From Pseudomonas baltica (lineage in GTDB: Bacteria; Pseudomonadota; Gammaproteobacteria; Pseudomonadales; Pseudomonadaceae), in contig NZ_CP134771.1 in NCBI RefSeq assembly GCF_031880315.1, positions 4,180,501 through 4,244,500 on the forward strand: a stretch of DNA of 64,000 nucleotides, in the 5' to 3' direction. Each line of letters starts with the position of its first letter. The first letter of the stretch is position 1. Under the pieces are notes generated by a model. The model was not told the origin of the DNA. It did no database searches and saw nothing but the letters and a program-made list of their open reading frames with translations. Below are positions 8,168-18,406 of this stretch, one piece after another. Position numbers and translations under genes: made by a program.

Positions 8168-9142
8168 CTAGAACAACCGCAACGGCTCTTCCTGCAGCGC
8201 CGATAGCTGCTCGCGCAAGGCCAGAATCTGATCGCCCCAATAGCGCTCTTGACCGAACCACGGGAAGCTGCGCGGGAACGCGGGGTCGTCCCAGCGGCGC
8301 GCCAGCCAGGCGCTGTGGTGCATCAGGCGCAGGGCCCGCAGGGGCTCTATCAGCGCCAGTTCGCGCGGGTTGAAGTCGTGGAATTCGCGGTAACCGTCCA
8401 TCAGTTCCGACAGCTGACCCAGGCACTCCTGGCGATCGCCGGCCAGCATCATCCACATGTCCTGAACCGCCGGGCCCATGCGGCAGTCGTCAAGGTCGAC
8501 GATATGGAACACCTCGTCGCGGCACATCATGTTGCCGGGGTGGCAATCGCCGTGCATGCGGATGGCCTGGTAGGGCGTATCGCGGTAGGCCTGCTCAACC
8601 CGCTTGAGCAGGTCGCGGGCCACCGACTCGTAGGCCGGCAGCAGGCTGCGCGGGATGAAATTGCCTTCGAGCAGGGTGGTCAGCGAGTCGTGCCCGAAGT
8701 TCTGTACCCCCAGGGCTTCGCGGTGCTCGAACGGGCGCGCGGCACCCACGGCGTGCAGGCGCCCCATCAACTGCCCGAGCCGGTAGAGCTGATCGAGGTT
8801 GCCTGGCTCTGGCGCGCGGCCGCCACGACGAGGGAACAGGGTGAAGCGAAAGCCCGCGTGTTCGAACAGCGTCTTGCCTTCGTGGGTCATGGGCGCCACC
8901 ACCGGCACTTCGCAGTCGGCGAGTTCGGCGGTGAAGCTGTGCTCTTCGAGGATCGCCTCGGTGGTCCAGCGGCCCGGACGGTAGAACTTGGCGATCAGCG
9001 GCTCGCCATCTTCGATGCCGACCTGATAGACACGGTTCTCGTAGCTGTTGAGGGCCAGAATGCGGGCGTCGCTGAGGAAGCCGATGCTTTCGACGGCATC
9101 CAGGACAAGGTCGGGCGTAAGGGTATCGAAGGGGTGGGACAT
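8168..9142 (-). CDS. srkA: Stress response serine/threonine protein kinase (YihE/SrkA family)
   Basis: 324 aa (E. coli SrkA is about 328). The atypical aminoglycoside-phosphotransferase-like kinase fold is shown by the Brenner motif MHGDCHPGNMMC and the metal-binding HIVDLDDCRMG. The N-terminal Lys region reads EPLIAKFYRPGRW. In E. coli the enzyme counters stress-induced death. The start MSHPFDTLTPD is preceded by GCAGGAGTC. The gene appears monocistronic. Confidence 0.92.
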   Translation of the reverse strand: MSHPFDTLTPDLVLDAVESIGFLSDARILALNSYENRVYQVGIEDGEPLIAKFYRPGRWTTEAILEEHSFTAELADCEVPVVAPMTHEGKTLFEHAGFRFTLFPRRGGRAPEPGNLDQLYRLGQLMGRLHAVGAARPFEHREALGVQNFGHDSLTTLLEGNFIPRSLLPAYESVARDLLKRVEQAYRDTPYQAIRMHGDCHPGNMMCRDEVFHIVDLDDCRMGPAVQDMWMMLAGDRQECLGQLSELMDGYREFHDFNPRELALIEPLRALRLMHHSAWLARRWDDPAFPRSFPWFGQERYWGDQILALREQLSALQEEPLRLF

Positions 9143-9340
9143 GCTGACTCCTGCGCCGCGGCAGGTGGCCGCGTCCGGCCAGCTATGGTAGCGCAGGCCG
9201 AGCTGCAAGTGGGATCGGGATTGGCGAAGGCCGCCACATACCGTGCAGCAAGGGGCTTGCCCCGGTCACGTTGGATCACCCCCCTCAAAGTGACGGACTC
9301 ACCGTAATGGGCGCCGGACGCGCCGCTCCCCCGCTGCAGG

Positions 9341-10099
9341 TTAGAGCTGCGTGCCCAAAAGCACATAGGAGGGCGAAAAAGTGACCTTGAGGGGGCCGTC
9401 GACCCGGGCATCGATGCTGACCAGATGCTGCGCTTCGCTAAGGGCGCACAGCGTCTGGCCGTTGGTCAGGGCGATGCGCACTTCACTGGGCCCGTCGGGG
9501 TCGTCGATGATCTGCTGGACGATTCCGCTCAGGCTGTTGTGTCCCTGCGGGGCGGGTTGATCGGTCGCCAGGAGCTGTAGCCAGCCGGCCTTGATCAGGG
9601 CCACCACCGGGCTGCCGATTTCCAGTGCCAGGCTGAGGGTGCTGTCGTGGGTGATCTGCGCCTCCAGATGCAGGTCGCCGCCCAGTGCCAGACGCACGAT
9701 GTCGCTGCGCCCGCGTGAATCGATGCCGACCACGCTCCCTTGCAGCTGGTTGCGCGCACTGGTGCGCAACATCAAGCGACCGAGCAGGTCGAGGTCGCTG
9801 GCGTCTTCGGCAGCTTCCAGCACCTGCGCCTGCAGCGCCTGCAGCTTTTGATAGAGGCGCAGGACGCGTTCGCCTTCCGGGGATAGCCGAGCACCGCCCC
9901 CGCCTTTGCCGCCGATGCTGCGGTCTACCAGCGGGGCGATGTTGTTCAACTCATCGATCGCATCCCAGGCACCCTTGTAGCTCATGCCGGCGCTTTTTGC
10001 CGCGCGGGTGATCGAGCCTTGCTCGGCGATATGCCGCAGCAACTCGATGCGCTGCGGGCGGCGGGCGAGGTACTGGGAGAGAAGGGTAGGCAGGGGCAT
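9341..10099 (-). CDS. ModE-family transcriptional regulator with molybdopterin-binding (TOBE/MOP) domains
   Basis: 252 aa. The N-terminal LysR-like winged helix (RIELLRHIAEQGSITRAAKSAGMSYKGAWDAID, about residues 17-50) is followed by the ModE hallmark GGKGGGGARLSPEG near 64-77. Two MOP/TOBE-like modules follow at about 118-185 and 190-250 (NQLQGSVVGID; NSLSGIVQQII). ModE senses molybdate and controls its ABC transporter. No mod genes are adjacent. Confidence 0.88.
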   Translation of the reverse strand: MPLPTLLSQYLARRPQRIELLRHIAEQGSITRAAKSAGMSYKGAWDAIDELNNIAPLVDRSIGGKGGGGARLSPEGERVLRLYQKLQALQAQVLEAAEDASDLDLLGRLMLRTSARNQLQGSVVGIDSRGRSDIVRLALGGDLHLEAQITHDSTLSLALEIGSPVVALIKAGWLQLLATDQPAPQGHNSLSGIVQQIIDDPDGPSEVRIALTNGQTLCALSEAQHLVSIDARVDGPLKVTFSPSYVLLGTQL

Positions 10100-10207
10100 G
10101 GCGGCGGTTCTTCAACGCGGGAAAGAGCCGACGTTGCTCGTCCGGCGTTGGCAAGTCAAGGGCTGAGCCCTTGAGATCAGCAGGCAATATTTATGTGCAA
10201 ACGGTGG

Positions 10208-10292
10208 CCCCTTCGCGGGCAAGCCTTGCTCCCACAGGTGTGCGACTCGAGATCGGCACACCTCTGTGGGAGCAAGGCTTGCCCGCGATGAG
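10208..10292. repeat. REP palindrome pair
   Basis: GCGGGCAAGCCTTGCTCCCAC and its inverted copy flank a short variable spacer between the modE-like and comF genes. Confidence 0.8.
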
Positions 10293-10309
10293 GCCGTCAA
10301 GATCGCCGA

Positions 10310-11065
10310 TCAACCAGATCCCGAAGAAGGCCGTTCATCAGGCTTGGCCGTACGCGCCAGGCAATACACGTCGACCCGCACCGCTCCGGCGCGTCTCAAC
10401 AGCAAGGCCAGCGCCTGCGCCGTGGCACCGGTGGTCATCACGTCATCGACAATCGCCACGTGCAGGCCGCGCACCAAGGCTTTATCGGCGAGGCTGAATG
10501 CACTGAGCAGATTCTGTCGCCGCGCCGCCGCGTCCAGTTCCTGCTGGGCGCGGGTGGCATAGGGGCGCAACAACAGGCGGTCCTCACAACGGATCTGCAG
10601 CAACGGCGCCAGCCAGTGGCCGAGCATCTGCGCCTGATTGAAGCCCCTCTTGCGCAAACGCTGGCGAGCCATGGGCACGGGTAACAGACGCTGCGGCCGT
10701 GGCAGCCCATCGGCGAAGGCCTGCAATAGCCAGCGCGCCAACCCCTCGGCAAGCATGCGCCCCAGTGGCCACTGCGCGTTGTGCTTGAAGCGGGTGATCA
10801 GCGTGTCGATGGGGAAGCCGTAATGCCATGGCGCTTCGACCCGAGCGAAGGCTGGCGCCTTGCGTCGGCAGGTCCCGCATTCCAGGCCGGTCATGGCCAA
10901 AGGCAGCGCGCAGATTTCGCAGCGCTCATCAAGCCAGGGAAGTTCCTGCTCGCAGGGTTCACACAGGGGATAGGGGTTGTCTGTCGATTCGTCGCAGAGC
11001 GAACAGGATTGGTTGATATTTGACCAGATGTAAACCTTGCTAATCGCTGATGGTTGACAGTCCAT
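10310..11065 (-). CDS. comF: ComF-family phosphoribosyltransferase-like protein
   Basis: 251 aa. An N-terminal zinc-ribbon-like region has paired cysteines (SCSLC, LCEPC, RCEIC, CGTC). It is followed by a type I phosphoribosyltransferase domain with the PRPP loop [14 protein letters not shown] near residue 205. ComF homologues act in DNA uptake in naturally competent bacteria; the role in Pseudomonas is not settled. The MDCQP start places codons 3-13 over the BirA-type operator of the divergent bioB gene. Confidence 0.9.
   Translation of the reverse strand: MDCQPSAISKVYIWSNINQSCSLCDESTDNPYPLCEPCEQELPWLDERCEICALPLAMTGLECGTCRRKAPAFARVEAPWHYGFPIDTLITRFKHNAQWPLGRMLAEGLARWLLQAFADGLPRPQRLLPVPMARQRLRKRGFNQAQMLGHWLAPLLQIRCEDRLLLRPYATRAQQELDAAARRQNLLSAFSLADKALVRGLHVAIVDDVMTTGATAQALALLLRRAGAVRVDVYCLARTAKPDERPSSGSG
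11029..11059. promoter_or_regulatory. BirA-type biotin operator
   Basis: TGTAAACC (11029-11036) and GGTTGACA (11052-11059) are separated by 15 bp. The gamma-proteobacterial BirA consensus is TTGTAAACC-N14/16-GGTTTACAA, so one arm is exact and the other has one change. The site lies 99 bp upstream of bioB and inside the 5' end of comF. Confidence 0.7.
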
Positions 11066-11157
11066 GCGTCTTCCTTAACTATGCCGCTTATCCGTGTCAT
11101 GGCTATGGGTATTCCCTTCCCGCAGCCGTTCAGCCCAGCATAAACAAGGAATCGCCG

Positions 11158-12213
11158 ATGAGCGCCAGCATCAATGCAACTACTCGTCACGACTGGTCTC
11201 TGGCCGAGGTCAAAGCTCTGTTCGTCCAGCCCTTCAACGACTTGTTGTTTCAGGCGCAAACCGTTCACCGTGCGCATTTCGACGCCAATCGCGTGCAAGT
11301 TTCCACATTGTTGTCGATCAAGACGGGCGCCTGCCCAGAGGATTGCAAATATTGTCCGCAGTCCGGCCACTACAACACCGGGCTCGAAAAAGAAAAGCTC
11401 ATGGAAGTGCAGAAGGTCCTCGAAGAGGCGGCACGTGCCAAGGCTATCGGCTCGACGCGCTTCTGCATGGGCGCCGCCTGGAAGCACCCGTCGGCCAAGG
11501 ATATGCCTTACGTGTTGAAGATGGTCGCCGGGGTCAAGGCCATGGGGCTCGAAACCTGCATGACCCTGGGCAAGCTCGACCAGGAGCAGACCCAGGCGCT
11601 TGCCGAGGCCGGGCTGGACTATTACAACCACAACCTCGACACCTCGCCGGAGTTCTACGGCAGCATCATCACCACCCGCACCTACGGCGAGCGCCTGGAG
11701 ACCCTGGCCTACGTGCGTGATGCCGGGATGAAGATCTGTTCCGGCGGCATCCTCGGCATGGGCGAGTCGCTGGATGACCGCGCGGGCCTGCTGATCCAGC
11801 TGGCCAACCTGCCGGAGCACCCGGAATCGGTGCCGATCAACATGCTGGTGAAGGTCAAGGGCACGCCGCTGGAAAACGCCGATGACGTCGATCCGTTCGA
11901 CTTCATCCGCATGCTTGCTGTCGCGCGGATCATGATGCCGCAGTCCCACGTGCGCCTGTCGGCCGGTCGCGAGGCGATGAACGAGCAGATGCAGGCCCTG
12001 GCGTTCTTTGCGGGCGCCAATTCGATTTTCTACGGCGACAAGCTGCTGACCACCGCCAACCCGCAGGCCGACAAGGACATGCAGCTGTTCGCGCGCCTGG
12101 GCATTCAGCCAGAAGCCGGTTATGGACACGCCGATGAAGTGCACCAGGCGGCCATCGAGCAGGCATTGGTGGAGCAGAAGAGCAGCGAGCTGTTCTACGA
12201 CGCGGCGGTCTGA
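11158..12213 (+). CDS. bioB: Biotin synthase
   Basis: 351 aa radical-SAM enzyme that inserts sulfur into dethiobiotin, the last biotin step. The [4Fe-4S]/SAM motif is C59-P-E-D-C63-K-Y-C66. The second-cluster Cys residues lie in FCMGAAW and GLETCMTLG, and the R-x-S region reads HVRLSAGRE. The start [13 protein letters not shown] is preceded by AAGGA. First gene of bioBFHCD, followed by a 52-bp gap to bioF. Probably repressed by BirA through the operator at 11029-11059. Confidence 0.97.
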   Translation: MSASINATTRHDWSLAEVKALFVQPFNDLLFQAQTVHRAHFDANRVQVSTLLSIKTGACPEDCKYCPQSGHYNTGLEKEKLMEVQKVLEEAARAKAIGSTRFCMGAAWKHPSAKDMPYVLKMVAGVKAMGLETCMTLGKLDQEQTQALAEAGLDYYNHNLDTSPEFYGSIITTRTYGERLETLAYVRDAGMKICSGGILGMGESLDDRAGLLIQLANLPEHPESVPINMLVKVKGTPLENADDVDPFDFIRMLAVARIMMPQSHVRLSAGREAMNEQMQALAFFAGANSIFYGDKLLTTANPQADKDMQLFARLGIQPEAGYGHADEVHQAAIEQALVEQKSSELFYDAAV

Positions 12214-12265
12214 GCAAACCATAGAATCTCCCACAGGAGAACCGAGGCACCCTGAGATTTTGAAT

Positions 12266-13438
12266 ATGCCCTTCGACCTGCGCGCTCGCCTCGACGAGCG
12301 CCGCGCTGCTGATCTGTATCGCCAACGGCCACTGCTGCAAAGCCCGCAAGGGCCGCAGGTGGTGGTCGATGGTCAGGCGCTGATCGCCTTCTGCAACAAC
12401 GACTATCTGGGCCTGGCCAATCACCCCGAAGTGATCAAGGCCTGGCAGGCCGGTGCCGAGCGCTGGGGTGTGGGCGGTGGCGCTTCGCATCTGGTGATCG
12501 GCCACAGCGGCCCTCATCACGCTCTCGAGGAGGCGTTGGCCGAGCTCACCGGCCGGCCCCGCGCGCTGCTGTTCACCACGGGCTACATGGCCAACCTCGG
12601 TACGGTCACGGCGCTGGTGGGGCAGGGCGACACGGTGCTGCAGGATCGCCTCAACCATGCCTCGTTGCTCGACGCCGGCTTGCTCAGCGGCGCGCGTTTC
12701 AATCGCTATCTGCACAACGACGCGCACAGCCTGAGCGCGCGGCTCGACAAGGCCGTGGGCGACACGCTGGTGGTCACCGACGGCGTGTTCAGCATGGATG
12801 GCGATGTCGCCGATTTGCCCGCCCTGGCCAAGGTCGCCAAGGCCCGCGGCGCCTGGTTGATGGTCGATGACGCCCATGGCTTCGGCACCCTGGGCGCCAA
12901 CGGCGGCGGGGTGGTCGAGCATTTCGGCTTGAGCCAGGACGACGTGCCGGTGTTGATCGGCACCCTCGGCAAGGGCTTCGGCACTGCGGGCGCCTTCGTG
13001 GCCGGCAGCGACGATCTGATCGAAGCGCTGGTGCAGTTCGCCCGGCCCTACATCTACACGACCAGCCAGCCGCCGGCGCTGGCCTGCGCCACGCTCAAAA
13101 GTCTTGAACTGCTGCGCACCGAGCACTGGCGCCGCGAGCACCTGGCGCGTTTGATCGCCCAGTTTCGCCACGGCGCCGAGCAGCTCGGCCTGAGCCTGAT
13201 GGACAGCTTCACGCCCATCCAGCCCATCATGATCGGCAGCAGCGCCCGAGCTCTGAGGGTGTCGAAAATGCTCCGCGAGCGCGGCCTGCTGGTGACCGCC
13301 ATCCGCCCGCCAACCGTGCCCAACGGCAGTGCCCGATTGCGCGTGACGCTCTCGGCGGCCCACAGCGAGGCCCAGGTGCAGCTATTGTTGAACGCATTGG
13401 CCGAGTGCTATCCGCTGCTGGAGCCCGAAGATGCGTGA
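12266..13438 (+). CDS. bioF: 8-amino-7-oxononanoate synthase
   Basis: 390 aa PLP enzyme that condenses pimeloyl-ACP/CoA with L-alanine. The PLP lysine is K236 in [11 protein letters not shown]. The D-D-A-H-G cofactor motif is in [13 protein letters not shown]. The ATG at 12266 begins [14 protein letters not shown]. It overlaps bioH by 8 bp. Confidence 0.96.
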   Translation: MPFDLRARLDERRAADLYRQRPLLQSPQGPQVVVDGQALIAFCNNDYLGLANHPEVIKAWQAGAERWGVGGGASHLVIGHSGPHHALEEALAELTGRPRALLFTTGYMANLGTVTALVGQGDTVLQDRLNHASLLDAGLLSGARFNRYLHNDAHSLSARLDKAVGDTLVVTDGVFSMDGDVADLPALAKVAKARGAWLMVDDAHGFGTLGANGGGVVEHFGLSQDDVPVLIGTLGKGFGTAGAFVAGSDDLIEALVQFARPYIYTTSQPPALACATLKSLELLRTEHWRREHLARLIAQFRHGAEQLGLSLMDSFTPIQPIMIGSSARALRVSKMLRERGLLVTAIRPPTVPNGSARLRVTLSAAHSEAQVQLLLNALAECYPLLEPEDA

Positions 13439-14156
13439 CCGTTTGATTCTGCTGCCGGGCTGGGGCCTGGGCATATCGCCGATGCAACCGCTGGCGGCGG
13501 CGCTGCAGGGGCTGGACGAGCACCTGCGGGTGGATATCGAGCCGCTGCCGGCACTTGATTCTCATGACGTGGACGAGTGGCTCGACGAGCTCGACGCCAC
13601 CTTGCCGCTGGACACCTGGTTGGGCGGCTGGTCGCTGGGCGGCATGCTCGCCGCCGAGCTGGCGGCGCGCCGTGGCGAGCGTTGCTGCGGGCTGCTGACG
13701 TTGGCCAGCAACGCCTGCTTTGTCGCCCGTGAAGATTGGCCCCACGCCATGAGCGGCGAGCTGTTCGAGGCGTTCTTGGCGGGCTGTCAGGAGTCGCCTA
13801 TGCAAACGCTCAAGCGCTTCAGCCTGCTGTGTGCCCAAGGCGCCGTGGACGATCCGCGCGGGCTGTCCCGGCTGTTGAGTGCCGCTGCACCGTCGGCGGC
13901 ACTGGAGCCAGGGCTGCAAGTCCTCGCTCGGTTGGACACCCGCGCCGCCTTGCAGGCCTATCGTGGGCCGCAATTTCACCTGTTTGCCGGCGCCGATGCG
14001 CTGGTGCCCGCCGAAGTCGCGGGGGAGTTGCTGGCGCTGTTGCCCGACGTCGAAATCGGCCTGATCGAACAGGCCAGCCACGCGTTCGTGGTGGAAGATC
14101 CCCACGGTGTCGCGGGCGCTATTCAAGCTTTTTTACATGAGTCCGGTGATGACTGA
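13431..14156 (+). CDS. bioH: Pimeloyl-ACP methyl ester esterase
   Basis: 241 aa alpha/beta hydrolase that releases pimeloyl-ACP from its methyl ester. The nucleophile elbow is GWSLGG with S68. The acid is in GADALVP near 189 and the His in ASHAFVV near 217. The start [14 protein letters not shown] overlaps the bioF end, and the stop lies inside bioC, consistent with a coupled operon. Confidence 0.92.
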   Translation: MRDRLILLPGWGLGISPMQPLAAALQGLDEHLRVDIEPLPALDSHDVDEWLDELDATLPLDTWLGGWSLGGMLAAELAARRGERCCGLLTLASNACFVAREDWPHAMSGELFEAFLAGCQESPMQTLKRFSLLCAQGAVDDPRGLSRLLSAAAPSAALEPGLQVLARLDTRAALQAYRGPQFHLFAGADALVPAEVAGELLALLPDVEIGLIEQASHAFVVEDPHGVAGAIQAFLHESGDD

Positions 14157-15000
14157 TTTGAGTGTGAGCGACGTCAACAGGGTGCAGTTGCCCGTGCCGG
14201 TGGACAGCCTGCCGGACAAACGCCAGGTGGCGGCGTCGTTTTCTCGCGCGGCGGCCAGCTATGACAGCGTCGCGCAGTTGCAACGTGATGTCGGCCAGGC
14301 CTTGCTGGCGCGTCTGCCAGCCAACCTGAGCGTAAATCGGTGGATCGATCTGGGCAGCGGCACCGGGCACTTCAGCCGGTTGCTGGCCGAGCGCTTCCCC
14401 CAGGCCGAGGGTGTGGCGGTGGATATTGCCGAAGGCATGTTGCGCCATGCGCGGGCCCTCGGTGGGGCCCAGCAGTACATCGTTGGCGATGCCGAGCAGC
14501 TGCCGCTGGCGGATGCCAGCGGCGACCTGTTGTTTTCGAGCCTGGCGGTGCAATGGTGCGGCGACTTTGCTGCGGTGCTGGCCGAGGCCTCGCGCGTGTT
14601 GCGCCCAGGAGGCGTGATGGCGTTCGCCAGCCTGTGTGACGGTACGCTGTTCGAGCTGCGCGACAGTTGGCGCACCGTGGATTCCAGCGTGCACGTCAAT
14701 CGCTTCCGGCCGCTGACGCGATACCAGCAGTTGTGCGCCGAGAGCGGCCTGCAGGTGTTGGCGTTGGAGGCTGTGCCTCACGTGCTGCACTATGGCGACG
14801 TGCGCGACCTGACCCACGAGCTCAAGGCCCTCGGCGCGCACAATATCAACCCGGGTCGCCCTAGCGGGTTGACGGGTCGCCAGCGTATCAAAGGGCTGAT
14901 CGATGCCTACGAAGGTTTGCGCCAGCCGGCCGGGCTGCCGGCGACCTATCAAGTGATCTATGGGGTGATGCACAAGCCCGCTTCGGGAGTTCGTTCATGA
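14149..15000 (+). CDS. bioC: Malonyl-ACP O-methyltransferase
   Basis: 283 aa from the ATG at 14149. A second in-frame ATG at 14137 would add four residues. SAM-binding motif I is [15 protein letters not shown]. The enzyme methylates malonyl-ACP so that it can enter fatty-acid elongation and become the pimeloyl chain later freed by BioH. The start overlaps bioH by 8 bp and the end overlaps bioD by 4 bp. Confidence 0.93.
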   Translation: MTDLSVSDVNRVQLPVPVDSLPDKRQVAASFSRAAASYDSVAQLQRDVGQALLARLPANLSVNRWIDLGSGTGHFSRLLAERFPQAEGVAVDIAEGMLRHARALGGAQQYIVGDAEQLPLADASGDLLFSSLAVQWCGDFAAVLAEASRVLRPGGVMAFASLCDGTLFELRDSWRTVDSSVHVNRFRPLTRYQQLCAESGLQVLALEAVPHVLHYGDVRDLTHELKALGAHNINPGRPSGLTGRQRIKGLIDAYEGLRQPAGLPATYQVIYGVMHKPASGVRS

Positions 15001-15680
15001 CGGCTGCGTTTTTTATCGCCGGTACCGATACCGACGTCGGCAAGACCACGGTGGCCGCCGGCCTGTTGCACGCCGCCAGGCTCAACGGCCTCAGCACCTT
15101 GGGCGCCAAACCTGTGGCCTCGGGCTGCGACGTCACACCCAAGGGCCTGCGCAACAGCGACGCCCTGGCCCTGATTGCTGAAAGCTCGGTCAAGCTGCCC
15201 TACGAGCAGGTCAATCCCTTCGCCTTCGAGCCGGCCATCGCTCCTCATCTGGCTGCACGGGAAGCGGGCGTGGCCCTGGGCGTGCAAGGGTTGCTGACGC
15301 CGATGCGGCATATTCTGGCCCAGCAAGCGGACTTCACTTTGATCGAGGGCGCGGGTGGCTGGCGGGTGCCGTTGTCGGATCAGGCCAATCTGTCCGATCT
15401 GGCCATGGCCCTCAAATTGCCGGTGATTCTGGTGGTGGGCGTGCGGTTGGGCTGTATCAGCCACGCGCTGCTGAGCGCCGAGGCCATCGCGCGGGACGGC
15501 TTGCATCTGGCGGGGTGGGTGGCCAATGTCATTGATTCCAAGACCTCCAGGCTAGAGGAGAACCTCGCGACCCTGGCCGAGCGTCTGCCCGCACCGTGCC
15601 TGGGGCGGGTGCCGCGCATCAAGGGCATATCGGCGGAGTTGGTAGCGGGGTATATCGAGCTGGACTTGCTGGATCTTTAG
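14997..15680 (+). CDS. bioD: ATP-dependent dethiobiotin synthetase
   Basis: 227 aa. It carboxylates 7,8-diaminononanoate and closes the ureido ring. The P-loop is [10 protein letters not shown] (residues 9-18). A K-P-V-A-S-G motif follows near 38, and the E-G-A-G-G-W motif near 115. Last gene of the biotin operon. bioA is not in the window, as is common in Pseudomonas. Confidence 0.96.
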   Translation: MTAAFFIAGTDTDVGKTTVAAGLLHAARLNGLSTLGAKPVASGCDVTPKGLRNSDALALIAESSVKLPYEQVNPFAFEPAIAPHLAAREAGVALGVQGLLTPMRHILAQQADFTLIEGAGGWRVPLSDQANLSDLAMALKLPVILVVGVRLGCISHALLSAEAIARDGLHLAGWVANVIDSKTSRLEENLATLAERLPAPCLGRVPRIKGISAELVAGYIELDLLDL

Positions 15681-15787
15681 TCAGGTTTGCGGGTTGCGTC
15701 ACAGACCGTCAGTCTTATTGGCGGGATTTTATCGGTGGCAGGTGGTTTACTGGTGTCTATTAGCCATCCACCCAGTGGAGTCGCGCC

Positions 15788-16081
15788 ATGGACATCAGCT
15801 CCAGTACTTCGTACAGTTCTTACAACTCCGGCCTGTCCGCCATTCAGACAGGTCTGACGCGTCTGGACCTAGCCTCCAGCGATATCGCCAACAGCGCGTC
15901 CGCCACCAGCCAGTCGTCGAATTATCAAGCCGAGCGCCTGCGTGGCGTGGATCGTAGCCAGCTGGATCCCGCCAGCGCTGCTGTCGAAATGATCCAGGCG
16001 CAGATTCAGGTGCAGGCCGGCACCAAGGTCGAAAAGGCCGCCGATCAAGCGCTCGGGTCGTTGATCGATATATACGCCTGA
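15788..16081 (+). CDS. Small protein with flagellar basal-body-rod-like N-terminus
   Basis: 97 aa, with a GTGGAG ribosome site 7 bp upstream. Residues about 15-38 (GLSAIQTGLTRLDLASSDIANS) resemble the N-terminal rod/hook motif of FlgB/FlgC/FlgE-type axial proteins. The C-terminal half (VEMIQAQIQVQAGTKVEKAADQ) is amphipathic, as in the terminal coils of those proteins. No signal peptide and no flagellar genes are nearby. P. aeruginosa has a hypothetical gene at the same site between bioD and the acyl-CoA dehydrogenase. The function is unknown. Confidence 0.65.
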   Translation: MDISSSTSYSSYNSGLSAIQTGLTRLDLASSDIANSASATSQSSNYQAERLRGVDRSQLDPASAAVEMIQAQIQVQAGTKVEKAADQALGSLIDIYA

Positions 16082-16271
16082 TCCATAGCGGTTTTGCACG
16101 TTCGCTAGGTCTCTAGGCCTCTTCGCGGGCCATTTCTGCAAAATCGCCAATCATCTTTCACTGCTCATCCAACCCTCGCCGTTTGTCTGAATGTTGCGTC
16201 CATTCGGGCGGCGCGATGGCTTTGCCGTGCCCGCGACAACGTGCCTCTTGCCATCCCCCGCCGAGCGACGC

Positions 16272-16316
16272 TTGACAATCGGGGTAGCCGAAACGTATGT
16301 TTCAAACACCCGTTTG
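16272..16316 (+). promoter_or_regulatory. fadE promoter with tandem PsrA-type operators
   Basis: A TTGACA -35 (16272-16277) is followed 18 bp later by a TATGTT -10-like box. Two perfect dyads overlap the -10: GAAAC-GTAT-GTTTC (16290-16303) and CAAAC-ACCC-GTTTG (16303-16316). Both fit the published PsrA consensus G/CAAAC-N2-4-GTTTG/C. The remainder of the 320-bp gap 16082-16401 shows no gene. Confidence 0.7.
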
Positions 16317-16401
16317 ACCTGCGCGGAAGACATTCCCTGTCGCGCAGCGCGGCTTTCCTTGAAAAGCCATCACCCAAGTTCATCAGCAGAGGTTTATCGC
16401 T

Positions 16402-18207
16402 ATGCCTGACTACAAGGCCCCCTTGCGTGACATTCGTTTCGTCCGTGACGAACTGCTCGGGTACGAAGCGCACTACCAGAGCCTGCCAGGCTGCGAAGAC
16501 GCCACTCCGGACATGGTCTCGGCCATTCTCGAGGAAGGCGCCAAGTTCTGTGAACAGGTGCTGGGCCCGCTGAACCGCGTGGGTGATACCGAAGGCTGCA
16601 CCTGGAGCGAATCCGGGGTCAAAACGCCGACCGGCTTCAAGCAAGCCTACGAGCAGTTCGTCGAAGGCGGCTGGCCGAGCCTGGCGCACGACGTCGCCCA
16701 CGGCGGCCAAGGCCTGCCGGAATCCTTGGGGCTGGCAGTCAGCGAAATGGTCGGCGGCGCCAACTGGTCGTGGGGCATGTACCCCGGCCTGTCCCATGGC
16801 GCGATGAACACCATCTCCGCCCACGGCACCCCTGAACAGCAAGAGGCCTACCTGACCAAGCTGGTTTCGGGTGAGTGGACCGGCACCATGTGCCTGACCG
16901 AATCCCACTGCGGTACCGACCTGGGCATGCTGCGCACCAAGGCCGAGCCGCAGGCCGATGGGTCCTACAAGATCACCGGCACCAAGATCTTCATCTCTGC
17001 CGGTGAACACGACATGGCCGAGAACATCATCCACATCGTGCTGGCGCGCCTGCCCGATGCGCCGGCAGGCACCAAGGGGATCTCGCTGTTCATCGTGCCG
17101 AAGATCCTGCCGAGCATCGAAGGCAGCCTGGGCGAACGCAACGCGGTCACCTGTGGCTCCATCGAACACAAGATGGGCATCCACGGCAACGCCACCTGCG
17201 TGATGAACTTCGACGCCGCCACCGGTTACTTGATCGGCCCGGCCAACAAGGGCCTGAACTGCATGTTCACCTTCATGAACACCGCGCGGTTGGGCACTGC
17301 ACTGCAAGGCCTGGCACACGCCGAAGTGGCCTTCCAGGGCGGCCTCAAGTACGCCCGCGATCGCGTGCAGATGCGCTCGCTGACCGGCCCCAAGGCGCCG
17401 GACAAAGCCGCCGACCCGATCATCGTGCACCCTGATGTGCGACGCATGCTGCTGACCATGAAGGCCTTCGCCGAGGGTACTCGGGCGATGGTCTACTTCA
17501 CTGCCAAGCTGGTCGACGTGGTCAAGTACAGCCAGGACGAAGAAGAGCGCAAGCGTGCGGACGCGCTGCTGGCCTTCATGACCCCGATTGCCAAGGCGTT
17601 CATGACCGAAGTCGGTTTCGAATCGGCCAACCACGGCGTGCAGATCTATGGCGGCCACGGCTTCATCGCCGAGTGGGGCATGGAGCAGAACGTGCGCGAC
17701 AGCCGTATCTCGATGCTCTACGAGGGCACCACCGGCATCCAGGCGCTCGACCTGCTGGGCCGCAAAGTGCTGATGACCCAGGGCGAAGCGCTCAAGGGCT
17801 TCACCAAGATCGTCCACAAGTTCTGCCAGGCCAATGAAGGTGTCGAGGCCGTCAGCGAGTTCGTTACACCTTTGGCGCAACTGAACAAGGAGTGGGGCGA
17901 GATCACGATGAAGGTCGGCATGGCGGCGATGAAGGACCGTGAAGAGGTCGGCGCGGCGTCGGTGGACTACCTGATGTATTCCGGTTATGCCTGCCTGGCA
18001 TACTTCTGGGCCGACATGGCGCGTCTGGCGGCCGAGAAACTCGCTGCCGGCACTACCGAGGAGGCGTTCTACACGGCCAAGCTGCAGACGGCGCGCTTCT
18101 ACTTCCAGCGGATCCTGCCGCGCACCCGCACGCATGTGGCGGCGATGCTGTCGGGTGCGGGCAACCTGATGCAGATGGATGAAGAGGCGTTCGGCCTCTC
18201 TTACTGA
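16402..18207 (+). CDS. FadE-type acyl-CoA dehydrogenase (first copy)
   Basis: 601 aa, the size of the large FadE-like dehydrogenases with an extra C-terminal domain. It performs the first FAD-dependent step of fatty-acid beta-oxidation. Landmarks are [13 protein letters not shown] (FAD/substrate loop), the [10 protein letters not shown] segment, [18 protein letters not shown], and [21 protein letters not shown] with the catalytic Glu. Likely PsrA-repressed through the operators just upstream. It corresponds by position to the PA0506/PA0508 pair of P. aeruginosa. Chain-length preference cannot be read from the sequence. Confidence 0.93.
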   Translation: MPDYKAPLRDIRFVRDELLGYEAHYQSLPGCEDATPDMVSAILEEGAKFCEQVLGPLNRVGDTEGCTWSESGVKTPTGFKQAYEQFVEGGWPSLAHDVAHGGQGLPESLGLAVSEMVGGANWSWGMYPGLSHGAMNTISAHGTPEQQEAYLTKLVSGEWTGTMCLTESHCGTDLGMLRTKAEPQADGSYKITGTKIFISAGEHDMAENIIHIVLARLPDAPAGTKGISLFIVPKILPSIEGSLGERNAVTCGSIEHKMGIHGNATCVMNFDAATGYLIGPANKGLNCMFTFMNTARLGTALQGLAHAEVAFQGGLKYARDRVQMRSLTGPKAPDKAADPIIVHPDVRRMLLTMKAFAEGTRAMVYFTAKLVDVVKYSQDEEERKRADALLAFMTPIAKAFMTEVGFESANHGVQIYGGHGFIAEWGMEQNVRDSRISMLYEGTTGIQALDLLGRKVLMTQGEALKGFTKIVHKFCQANEGVEAVSEFVTPLAQLNKEWGEITMKVGMAAMKDREEVGAASVDYLMYSGYACLAYFWADMARLAAEKLAAGTTEEAFYTAKLQTARFYFQRILPRTRTHVAAMLSGAGNLMQMDEEAFGLSY

Positions 18208-18231
18208 GTACTGCGCATGACTTGCCGGCCC

Positions 18232-18310
18232 GTTCGCCGCCAAACGCGCACTCTTGCTCCCACAGTCGCGCACTGCGGGAGCAAGGGTGCGAATTCGGCG
18301 GCGAAGGGGC
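18232..18310. repeat. REP palindrome pair (divergent variant)
   Basis: Inverted copies built around TTGCTCCCACAG and CTGCGGGAGCAA, with outer arms CGTTCGCCGC / GCGGCGAA, between the first fadE and the diguanylate cyclase gene. Confidence 0.6.
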
Positions 18311-18406
18311 CCTCAAGACCACAGTCACTCACCCACGCTACATCCCGATCCGATTAAACCCTAAACCTTTCCAATTTCCGGCCGATACAGATGCAGGCAC
18401 AATGCC

